Source: Streptomyces sp. MA5143a (GTDB taxonomy: Bacteria > Actinomycetota > Actinomycetes > Streptomycetales > Streptomycetaceae). From it: a DNA stretch of 64,000 bases. Under the pieces are notes generated by a model. It was given only the letters and a program-made list of their open reading frames with translations, had not been told where the DNA came from and did not search any database. The stretch covers positions 124,001 through 188,000 of the forward strand of contig NZ_OLMK01000073.1 of assembly GCF_900290235.1 (NCBI RefSeq). The letters are read 5' to 3'. A program made the translations under genes and the position numbers. Of the stretch, positions 6,212 through 13,613 are shown piece by piece (positions within the stretch are counted from its first letter, which is position 1; every line of letters starts with the position of its first letter).

Positions 6212-9100
6212 GTGCGTACGAGCGAGGAGATCTATCACCGGGTGCGCTGGGACGCCCGCTTCGACCCGGCCCGTTTCGTGCTGGGCGTGATGCAGCGCGG
6301 CGCCGAGCCCAAGCGCGTCCCGCTGCCCGCGTTCGTGCCGGGCGGCGAGATCCCGTGGCACCGGGTGCTGTTCTTCGAGGCCGACGGCGAGGTGGTGTGG
6401 GACCGGACCACCGGCGTGGACCGCATCGACGCGACGGACGCCGGGCGCGTACGGGAGGCCCGGCGGCTGCGGGCGCCGTTCTTCACGCCCCGCACGCCCC
6501 ACGTCTGGGACGACGCCGACGACGACTGGGTGCCCGCGCCGCCCGTGGCCTCGGCCGCCCCCGCCGACCGGGCCTCGGGTACGGCGGCCGGCACCGTACG
6601 GGTCCTGACCTGGAACACCCTCTGGGACCGCTACGACGCCGACCGCATCGACAGTGCCCGGCGGCGGCCGTCGCTGCTGCGGGCGCTGCGCGACGCCGAA
6701 GCGGATGTGATCGCGTTGCAGGAGGTCGAGGCGGAGCTGCTGGCCATGCTGCTGCGCGAGCCCTGGCTCCGGGCGGGCTGGACGCTGGGCACGGACCCTC
6801 GCGGTCGTGACGTGGACGAGTGCGGTCTGCTGCTCCTGAGCCGGCTGCCGGTGCGCGAGGCGGCGCATCACGCGCTGGGCCCGCACAAGGGGGTGACCGC
6901 CGTGGTCGTGGAGACGGCCGCCGGTCCCCTGGCCGTGGCGGCGACCCACCTCAGCAGCGACCACTCCACGGACGGCGCCGGTCGTCGTACGGCCGAACTG
7001 GACCGTATCGCCGAGGGGTTGGCCGGTCTGGACGCCGAGCTGGTCCTCCTGGGCGACTTCAACGACGGCGGGGACACCCCGCAGGTCACCCTCGGGATGC
7101 GGGACGCGTGGAGCGAGGCCCACGGCCCCGGCGACACGACGCCGACCTTCGACCCCGCCGCCAACCCCCTCGCCGCGATCTCCTCCCTCAGCGGCCGGGC
7201 CTCCCGGCTGGACCGGGTGCTGCTGCGCTCGACGGGCGACGGCCTGCGCGTGCGCGCCGCGGAGCTGTACGGCGACCGGCCCACGGCGGACGGCCTCCAC
7301 ATCTCCGACCACTACGCGGTACGGGTCGACCTGGACCCGACCGCCGATCCGTCCGCGTCGGCGGGTGACCCGGCCGGGGTGACCGCCGACGTCTGTGACG
7401 CCCCGGCGACGGCGCGCACGGCGCTGGCGTGGCTGCCGCCGGAGGAACTGTGGCCGCCGCTCCAGGACATCCGCCGGGAGCACGACCCGCAGATCCACCG
7501 CTGGCCCCCGCATGTCAACGTCCTCTTCGGCTTCGTACCGGAACACGCCTTCGAGCAGGCGGCGGCCGTGCTGGCGTCGGCGCCGACCGCCGCGTTCGAC
7601 GCCCGGTTGGAGGGCGTGCACTGGTTCGGGCACCGGGAGGACGCGACGGTCTGGCTGGACCCGGCGGCGGCCGGCGAGGAGCCGTGGGACGCGCTGCACC
7701 GTGCCCTGGTGAGCCGCTTCCCCCGCTGCCGGGGCCGCCGCGACGGCTTCACCCCGCACCTCAGTCTGGGCCGCACCACCGACCCGAACACCCTGGCCGC
7801 CGACTGTGCCGACCGGCTCACGCCGCTGCGGGCTCGGGTCGACGCGCTGGTGCTCCTGTCACGGCGCGGCGACGAGCCGATGCGGGTGCGGGGCCGGCTG
7901 ACGCTGGGCACGGGCGACGTGCGCTGGGCGGCGGAGGAGCCCCCGCACCCGGCGCCTCGGGAGGAGACGCCGGGTGGGGGCGATGCGGCCGACAGCGCCG
8001 TGCCGGGTGCGGACGAGAGGGCCGACAGCGCCGTGGCCGACCGCCTCGCCCGCCGCATCTCGGCCGCCCTCCCCTACGGCGTCGTGCACGTCGTCGGCTC
8101 GCGGCGCATGGGCTGCGCGCTGCCGGGCGCCGACCTGGACCTGGTCGCGGCCCTCCCCGGTACCGTCGAACTGACCTCGCTGCGTGCGGAGTTGACTGCC
8201 GCGTTCCCTGAGGCGACCGGTGTACGGGAGGTGGTGGGAGCCCGGGTGCCGGGGTTGCGACTGCGCCTCGACGGGATGGACGTCGACCTGGTGGTCGTGG
8301 CCACCGGCTCGCTGGACCCCGCCGAGGCGGTGGCCCGCCGGGCCGAACTGGGCGAGGCGGCGGCGATCGCCCTAAGCGCGGTGAGCGACGCCGACGCGGT
8401 ACTCGCCTCGGCGGGCCCCCACCGGCCGGCCTTCGTCCGGCTGGCCACGCGGGTCAAGGCATGGGCGAAGGCCCGGGGGCTGGACTCGGCGCCGTTCGGT
8501 GGCGTACCGGGGCTGGCCTGGTCGGTCCTGGCGGCCCGCACGGCGAGCGAGGCCGGTGACCTGCCGCCGGCCGACCTCCTGCGGCACTTCTTCGCGACCT
8601 GGGCGTCGTGGGACTGGCGAGAGCCGGTGGGTGGTGGGGCGGAGCGGTCCCCCCATCCCCTCACCATCACCACCCCCTCCCTCCCGGTCCGCCCCTGCAC
8701 GGATCAGGTCACGACGGGCATGCGTGACCTGATCACACAAGAGCTGTTCCGGGCCTGGGAGTTGCTGGAGGAGGGCCGCCCCTGGTCCGACGTCCTGGCC
8801 CCTCCCCCGCTCCACCGCCGCCACGCCGCCTGGGCGATCGTGACGGTGGACGAGGGTGCGGACGAGGGCCGCGTACGGGGCCGGATGCGGGCCCTGCTCA
8901 CCGACCTCGCGGAAGCGGCCCCCGGGTGCCACGCCTGGCCCCGCCCCTTCACCACCGCCCCCACGCGCTACGCCATCGGCCTGGGTCCGACCCCGCCGAC
9001 CGCCGACGCGCTGACCACCGTGGCGGAACGCCGGCTGCGCGGCCTGGACGGGGTCACCCTCACCCGGGCCGAGGGGGGCGAGGTGCCGACCCTGTACTGA
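6212..9100 (+). CDS. Four-domain RNA end-processing protein: MJ1316-like, EEP, 2H phosphoesterase and poly(A) polymerase-like
   Basis: A 962-residue protein starting at a GTG four bases after the ligase gene. Domains in order: residues 1 to about 90 resemble the MJ1316/DUF504 RNA cyclic-phosphate end-recognition module (RWDARFDPARFVLG, EIPWHRVLFF, EVVWDR). About 128-375 is an endonuclease/exonuclease/phosphatase fold (TWN at 134-136, QE at 170-171, THL at 245-247, GDFND at 281-285, SDH at 365-367). About 400-570 is a 2H phosphoesterase like the LigT 2-prime,5-prime RNA ligases (HVN at 434-436, HLS at 516-518). About 605-962 is a eukaryotic-type poly(A) polymerase (VGSRRMG, DLD at 641-643, DVD at 690-692). 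All points toward trimming, healing and tailing RNA ends beside a ligase/kinase. The active sites look intact apart from Asn in the first 2H motif. The in vivo substrate is unknown. Confidence 0.85.
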   Translation: MRTSEEIYHRVRWDARFDPARFVLGVMQRGAEPKRVPLPAFVPGGEIPWHRVLFFEADGEVVWDRTTGVDRIDATDAGRVREARRLRAPFFTPRTPHVWDDADDDWVPAPPVASAAPADRASGTAAGTVRVLTWNTLWDRYDADRIDSARRRPSLLRALRDAEADVIALQEVEAELLAMLLREPWLRAGWTLGTDPRGRDVDECGLLLLSRLPVREAAHHALGPHKGVTAVVVETAAGPLAVAATHLSSDHSTDGAGRRTAELDRIAEGLAGLDAELVLLGDFNDGGDTPQVTLGMRDAWSEAHGPGDTTPTFDPAANPLAAISSLSGRASRLDRVLLRSTGDGLRVRAAELYGDRPTADGLHISDHYAVRVDLDPTADPSASAGDPAGVTADVCDAPATARTALAWLPPEELWPPLQDIRREHDPQIHRWPPHVNVLFGFVPEHAFEQAAAVLASAPTAAFDARLEGVHWFGHREDATVWLDPAAAGEEPWDALHRALVSRFPRCRGRRDGFTPHLSLGRTTDPNTLAADCADRLTPLRARVDALVLLSRRGDEPMRVRGRLTLGTGDVRWAAEEPPHPAPREETPGGGDAADSAVPGADERADSAVADRLARRISAALPYGVVHVVGSRRMGCALPGADLDLVAALPGTVELTSLRAELTAAFPEATGVREVVGARVPGLRLRLDGMDVDLVVVATGSLDPAEAVARRAELGEAAAIALSAVSDADAVLASAGPHRPAFVRLATRVKAWAKARGLDSAPFGGVPGLAWSVLAARTASEAGDLPPADLLRHFFATWASWDWREPVGGGAERSPHPLTITTPSLPVRPCTDQVTTGMRDLITQELFRAWELLEEGRPWSDVLAPPPLHRRHAAWAIVTVDEGADEGRVRGRMRALLTDLAEAAPGCHAWPRPFTTAPTRYAIGLGPTPPTADALTTVAERRLRGLDGVTLTRAEGGEVPTLY

Positions 9101-9121
9101 CCCGGCCCTGGTCGGAGGTGG

Positions 9122-9296
9122 TCAGAGCACGTCGACGTAGTCCGCCGCGCTGGTCGCGACGCCGGTCGTCGAGTTGCCGTAGTACACCCAGCGGAAGGAA
9201 CCGTCGGTGGAGGCGGTGACGCTCGCCTTGAGGCCGCCGGTGCTGCAACGCTCCCGCGAGCGCGGCCACCGCGACGGTTCGTCTGCCTGTCTTCAT
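9122..9296 (-). pseudogene. Frameshifted small secreted-protein gene
   Basis: The ATG at 9296 begins a signal peptide-like stretch (MKTGRRTVAVAALAGAL). After about 17 codons the coherent reading moves to another frame near 9245, giving CSTGGLKASVTASTDGSFRW and then an ending ...TSAADYVDVL before a TGA at 9124-9122. The two pieces together look like a small Streptomyces secreted protein that has lost the middle of its gene, including the rest of the signal peptide. It is probably non-functional. A sequencing frame error cannot be excluded from one read of the sequence. Confidence 0.55.
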
Positions 9297-9442
9297 TCAC
9301 ACCTCTTCGAAAGGATGTCCCCATCAGAGGGCGGCAGAGTAGCAAGGGTGATCTCGCGGCGTTTCCCTACGTCAAACCTGCTGGAGGGGGCAGACTTTGC
9401 TCTCGGTCAGGGACGTACGGCAGAACCGGAGAAACCGACGTC

Positions 9443-11434
9443 ATGGTGAAGGTGCGGCTGGAGACCAGCCGGGAGCACGTCGCCGAGCTGGCGCGGCTGC
9501 GGGATCCCGTCGGCGCCGTCGAGGAGCTGATCTGGAACAGCGTCGACGCCGACGCCGAGTACGTCGTCGTCACGTTGGAGCGCAACGACCTGGGCGGCGT
9601 GGACAGGGTCAGCGTGCAGGACGACGGCAGCGGAATGTCGGCCGAGAGCTGCGAGGAGTACTTCCGACCGATCGGTGCCTCCTGGAAGAAGCGCTCGCAG
9701 GGAAGCCCAGTGAAGAAACGTGCCCTGCACGGGAAGAACGGGCGCGGCCGGGTTCGTGCCTTCGCGCTCGGCACCCAGGTGCGCTGGACGAGCGTCAGCG
9801 ACGCATTCGGCGGCCGACAGCAGTTGGTGATAGAGGCGGACCGTCGCTCCATGGACGAGTTCGACATCGGAGACCCGGAACCCACGGACGACCCCACCGG
9901 CACGCTCTTCGAGGCGTTCGGCGGGGACGAACAGCTGAACACTCTGGCCGACGAGCGCGCCAGGTCATCACTCACCGCGGCATTCGCCACCTACCTGGAG
10001 AAATACCCGGATGTGCGGATCGAGTACGACGGCCGGAATCTCGATCCGGCCGCCGAGCGACTTCACGTACGCGACTACGTCCTGCCATCACCCGCCAGCT
10101 CGGCCGAGGCTTCTGACGAACCAGCGCGTCTCAGGGTCGTCGAATGGCGCAGGCCCGTCACCCGCGCGCTTTTTCTGTGCGACGGCCAGGGCATGTCCCG
10201 AGCTCAGCTCAAGCCCGGCATCCAGGCCCCCGGCTTCAATTTCACCGCTCACCTCAACTGGTCCGGATTCGACGACGTCGACTCCGAGGACCTCGCCTTC
10301 ACCGACTGGGTGTCGCACGGCCCACTTGCCGATGTCCTCGCCGCTGCCCGCGACCAGTTGAGGAGCCACGTCCGAACACGCGTCGACGAGCGACGGCGGG
10401 AACAGGTCGCGGAGTGGCGTAGGGAAGGCATCTACCCGTACGCGGGGCCACCCACCGGTGCACGCGAACGAACGGAACGCGAGACGTTCGACGCGGTGGC
10501 CACGACCGTCTTCCGTCACCTGCCCAAATCCACCGGAACGCGCAGGACCACGTTCGCCCTGCTCCGATCAGTCCTCGCGCACGAGCCCTCGGACGTCCTC
10601 CGCATCGCCGAGGAGCTGTTCAACCTCTCCAAGCAGGAACGTGAGCAGCTCAACCGACTCCTCGACCGCACTCCCCTGTCGGCCCTGGTCAAGGCCTCCA
10701 CGGCCGCGACGAGTCGGCTGGACTTCCTGGCGGCTCTGGAACACCTCGTCTTCGACCCCGAGGCCAAGAACCGTGTGAGGGAACGCTCCGAACTCCACCG
10801 CATCCTGGAGAACGAGTGCTGGGTCTTCGGCGAGGAGTACGGCCTGCATGTGAGCGATCGGAGCCTCGACGAGGTACTGCGGCAGCACTGCCATTTGCTC
10901 GGCCGCGAGAAGCCGACCGGCCCTCCCGTGCTCCGGCCCGACGGGCGCCGCGGAATCGTCGACCTCATGTTGTCGCGAGCGTCCCGCCACCGGCACGACG
11001 AGCGACACCACCTGGTGGTCGAGCTCAAGCGTCCCGGCCTCACTCTCGGATCGGGCGAGTTCGAGCAGCTCAGCAGTTACGCACAGGCCGTCCGAAAGGA
11101 CGACCGGTTCCGTGACACCCGCACGACATGGGACTTCTGGCTGGTCGGCAACGACATGACGGACACGCTCCGGGAGCTGTCCCACCAACCCCACAATCCC
11201 CCGGGCTGCGCCCTCGACCAACCGACGTACAGGATCTGGGTCCGGACCTGGGGCGAACTCGTTCAGGACTGCGAAACCCGACTCCGCTTCTACGGCCAAC
11301 AGCTGGAGTACCAGTCCTCCACCGAACACGCGATGGACTACCTGGTCCGCAACCACGGCGAGGCGGTGGCGGTACTGGTGGCTGACGGGACGATTCCCGC
11401 CACTCGAAGCGCCGACGCTGTCGTCACACCTTGA
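9443..11434 (+). CDS. GHKL ATPase fused to a C-terminal PD-(D/E)XK nuclease (candidate defence effector)
   Basis: A 663-residue protein. The N-terminal third is a GHKL (Hsp90/MutL/MORC-like) ATPase: N-box EELIWNSVDADA (Glu28, Asn32, Asp35), DDGSGM at 60-65 and a glycine-rich lid HGKNGRGR (96-103). The middle is mostly helical with a predicted coiled stretch. The C-terminal domain starts around 453 (ILENECWVFGEEY). It carries a restriction-type nuclease signature: Asp507 in GIVDLML and Glu527-Leu-Lys529 in VVELKRPG, followed by EFEQLSSYAQAV. This resembles the DUF4263/Shedu-type nuclease layout. ATPase plus nuclease suggests DNA-sensing cleavage, possibly anti-phage. The ATG at 9443 has a GGAG about 11 bases upstream. 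It lies 340 bases downstream of the RNA-repair pair, on the same strand. Confidence 0.82.
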   Translation: MVKVRLETSREHVAELARLRDPVGAVEELIWNSVDADAEYVVVTLERNDLGGVDRVSVQDDGSGMSAESCEEYFRPIGASWKKRSQGSPVKKRALHGKNGRGRVRAFALGTQVRWTSVSDAFGGRQQLVIEADRRSMDEFDIGDPEPTDDPTGTLFEAFGGDEQLNTLADERARSSLTAAFATYLEKYPDVRIEYDGRNLDPAAERLHVRDYVLPSPASSAEASDEPARLRVVEWRRPVTRALFLCDGQGMSRAQLKPGIQAPGFNFTAHLNWSGFDDVDSEDLAFTDWVSHGPLADVLAAARDQLRSHVRTRVDERRREQVAEWRREGIYPYAGPPTGARERTERETFDAVATTVFRHLPKSTGTRRTTFALLRSVLAHEPSDVLRIAEELFNLSKQEREQLNRLLDRTPLSALVKASTAATSRLDFLAALEHLVFDPEAKNRVRERSELHRILENECWVFGEEYGLHVSDRSLDEVLRQHCHLLGREKPTGPPVLRPDGRRGIVDLMLSRASRHRHDERHHLVVELKRPGLTLGSGEFEQLSSYAQAVRKDDRFRDTRTTWDFWLVGNDMTDTLRELSHQPHNPPGCALDQPTYRIWVRTWGELVQDCETRLRFYGQQLEYQSSTEHAMDYLVRNHGEAVAVLVADGTIPATRSADAVVTP

Positions 11435-11634
11435 ACAGCGACTTCGGGTCGGCAGCGGCGGCGTTCAGCATCGCCGAGCGAGCCCGCGCGTTGCGCTGGC
11501 TACAGGCGAACGCCGACGACTTCCTTGACTTCGGTGTGCTCGAAGCCAAGGAGCAAGCAAAGTGGACGACTTCGGCGCAGTCACAGGGTAAGACCCATCC
11601 TTTCGCTGTCCGCAGACAAGGGTCGGCCATGTGA
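11431..11634 (+). CDS. Hypothetical 67-residue protein overlapping the nuclease gene stop
   Basis: A TTG start at 11431 overlaps the TGA of the GHKL-nuclease gene (TTGA), the usual form of translational coupling in this genome. The product (AERARALRWLQANADDF, then FGVLEAKEQAKW) is helical and charged, with no motif I can name. It could be a small partner such as an antitoxin or regulator, or a worn fragment of a longer gene. The codon positions show a reasonable GC pattern but the length is short, so confidence is low. Confidence 0.35.
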   Translation: MNSDFGSAAAAFSIAERARALRWLQANADDFLDFGVLEAKEQAKWTTSAQSQGKTHPFAVRRQGSAM

Positions 11635-11684
11635 TCACCGGGCAGAGCAGAGATGCGCTCCGCCCCAGTGAACCAACTGACAGC

Positions 11685-11894
11685 TCAGCCCTCGGCCGCG
11701 TACGCCACGAACTCCGCCCACGCGTCCCTCGCGAGCGCGAGCTGAGGCCCGGTGAGGTTCTTGGAGTCGCGGACGTGGACGGTGCCGGGGGCTACGGCGA
11801 TCTCGACGCAGGACTCGCCGTCATTGCCGCTGCTGTAGCTGCTCTTGAACCAGGCCGGTTCTGAGGCGTCCCCGGCGGAGGCCTTACTGATCAT
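11685..11894 (-). CDS. DUF397 small regulator-associated protein
   Basis: A 69-residue DUF397 protein with the family core FKSSYSSGNDGESCVEIA, then VHVRDSKN and a C-terminal WAEFVAYA. Such proteins accompany XRE regulators of the WhiJ type in Streptomyces and are thought to modulate them, probably by binding. The ATG at 11894 was chosen because it overlaps the TGA of the upstream XRE gene by four bases (ATGA); an earlier in-frame start at 11936 would lie inside that gene. The pair is therefore translationally coupled. Confidence 0.9.
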   Translation of the reverse strand: MISKASAGDASEPAWFKSSYSSGNDGESCVEIAVAPGTVHVRDSKNLTGPQLALARDAWAEFVAYAAEG

Positions 11895-12766
11895 GTCTCT
11901 CCCAGCAGTTGCTCGATGAGGGCCAGCGATTCCCAAGGAGGGAGAGCCTGCGCTCGGATGGTGCCATACCGCAGCTCAAGAATGCGGAGCTGCCTCGGGT
12001 CGGAGACGGGACGCCCGCCGAATGCTCCGTCGGAACGTCCGACCGCCGTACCGTCCACGTACTTCAGCAACTCGATCCGGCCGTCAAGACCGGAGTGGAC
12101 CTCAACGCGTGTCGGCATCACCTGGAGCGTGACGTGGCGCATCCGCCCGACCTCCAGCAGACGTTCGAGTTGCTGTCGCCACACCATTGTGCCTCCGAGC
12201 GGGCGTCGCAACGGGGCCTCTTCCAGGACGAAGTGAATCGACGGGGCAGGGTCGCGCTCGAACACCGCCTGCCGAGCCAGACGAGCGGCCACCATGCGCT
12301 CCACATCATCCGGCGAGTAAGGCGGCTGCGCTGCCTCGATCAAGACCCGGGCATGCTCCGGCGTCTGCAAGAGCCCATGAACGCTGTTGCACTCGTACAC
12401 CCCGATCTCGACCGCCTTCGCCTCCATCTCCCCCAGCGCCCGCACCTTCCTCGGGTACCGGACCTTCTTCACGTCCTCCCACGTCGCCGTGATGAGCCCG
12501 CCCGCGCCCAGCGCCTCGTCGGCCTTGTCCAGGTACTCCTGCCGGGGAATCCGTTTCCCGCCCTCGATCTTGTAGACCAGGTCCTCGCCGTACCCGACAG
12601 CCCTCCCGAAGTCGGCGGCGCTCATCCCCACCGCCTCCCGCCGCAGCTTCAACTGCCGCCCGACCGTGGCGATGACCGCGACGCCCCACTCGTCGTCCGG
12701 GTCCACCTCCCAGCCCGGCTCGTCGGCCTCCGTCTTGAGCCGCCCCGCGTCGCCGTCCACCAACAT
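11891..12766 (-). CDS. XRE-family regulator with DUF5753 domain (WhiJ-like)
   Basis: A 291-residue DNA-binding protein. Residues of about 30-85 form an XRE helix-turn-helix (GRQLKLRREAVGMSAADFGR, then GYGEDLVYKIEGGKR). The rest matches DUF5753 (PEHARVLIEAAQPP, then the C-terminal SLALIEQLL). The start at MLVDGDAGRL (12766) was preferred over one eleven codons upstream. The DUF397 gene follows with an ATGA overlap, and a HATPase gene is divergent. This is the arrangement of the WhiJ paralogue clusters that influence development in Streptomyces. Three CCGGACA copies in the divergent spacer are candidate operators. Confidence 0.9.
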   Translation of the reverse strand: MLVDGDAGRLKTEADEPGWEVDPDDEWGVAVIATVGRQLKLRREAVGMSAADFGRAVGYGEDLVYKIEGGKRIPRQEYLDKADEALGAGGLITATWEDVKKVRYPRKVRALGEMEAKAVEIGVYECNSVHGLLQTPEHARVLIEAAQPPYSPDDVERMVAARLARQAVFERDPAPSIHFVLEEAPLRRPLGGTMVWRQQLERLLEVGRMRHVTLQVMPTRVEVHSGLDGRIELLKYVDGTAVGRSDGAFGGRPVSDPRQLRILELRYGTIRAQALPPWESLALIEQLLGET

Positions 12767-12822
12767 CGCGCACCTCTCCGCCGTACCGTCGCGCCTCAAC
12801 GCCCCCTACCCGTACGGCCCTT

Positions 12823-12859
12823 CCGGACAGGCCCGACACGACCGGACAACGTCCGGACA
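12823..12859. promoter_or_regulatory. Three CCGGACA repeats in the divergent promoter region
   Basis: CCGGACA occurs at 12823-12829, 12842-12848 and 12853-12859 in the 131-base spacer between the divergent XRE and ATPase genes. The third copy lies within a GTCCGGAC palindrome. Spacings are 19 and 11 bases. Repeats at this position are natural operator candidates for the XRE protein; this is inference from location and repetition only. Confidence 0.4.
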
Positions 12860-12897
12860 GTCACCGTACGTATCAGCGCAGTCACTGTTCACAGTAG

Positions 12898-13413
12898 GTG
12901 CGCGCCGCCACGCTGAGTGACGTGAATACGGAAACCGTCGGCCCTGACACCGAACACCCCAGCCCCATCCGCAACTTCAGCGTGCGGCTGTCCTCCACTC
13001 CACGCGGAGCCCGCCTCGCCCGGCTGCTCGCGACCGAGCAACTGCGCACCTGGGGACTTCCGCCCGACCCGGCGGAGCACATCGTCGCGGAGCTGGCCGC
13101 CAACGCGGCGACACACGGGCGGGTCCAGGGACGCGATTTCGAGGTGACGCTCTACGTCATCGGCGACACCCTCCGCATCGAGGTCACCGACACCCGCGCC
13201 GAACGGCTTCCGTGCGGTCGGCGCCCCACCGCCGACGACGAGTCCGGACGCGGCCTGCTTCTCATCGAGGCGCTCGCGGACCGCTGGGGAACCACGCCGG
13301 GGCGCCCCCCACGCAAGACCATCTGGGCCGAGGTCCAACTCCGCCCGGCACCGGCACCCAACGGCTCGTGCTTCGGTGGCACGGGCCGTCTTTTCCAAAG
13401 AACTCACAGGTGA
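12898..13413 (+). CDS. RsbW/AbaA-like ATP-binding protein (HATPase)
   Basis: A 171-residue single-domain GHKL ATPase of the anti-sigma/serine kinase type. The N-box is HIVAELAANAATHG, the second motif is VTDTRAERLP, and the lid motif is DDESGRGLLLIEALADRWG. Proteins like this sit beside WhiJ-type regulators in Streptomyces clusters and may act as protein-binding switches. The GTG at 12898 begins the frame; a GTG eight codons later (12922) is an alternative start. It is divergent from the XRE gene and 200 bases ahead of the wHTH gene. Kinase activity is not shown by sequence alone. Confidence 0.85.
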   Translation: MRAATLSDVNTETVGPDTEHPSPIRNFSVRLSSTPRGARLARLLATEQLRTWGLPPDPAEHIVAELAANAATHGRVQGRDFEVTLYVIGDTLRIEVTDTRAERLPCGRRPTADDESGRGLLLIEALADRWGTTPGRPPRKTIWAEVQLRPAPAPNGSCFGGTGRLFQRTHR

Positions 13414-13613
13414 AAGAACCCCCACCAAGCCCCACCCCTCCCGCCCGCCGAGCGGCCTCACCCTCGCGAGTGAACATCGCCAACTCGGCTGGCGCCGGGA
13501 CCCGTTGCGCGCCTTACTCTCAGCGCAACACAACCGCAGACATGCGACGGCCCCCGCCGGGACGGCAATCCCAGTGCGAGGGCCTGACCACCGAGGAAGG
13601 TAAGGACTTCCCG

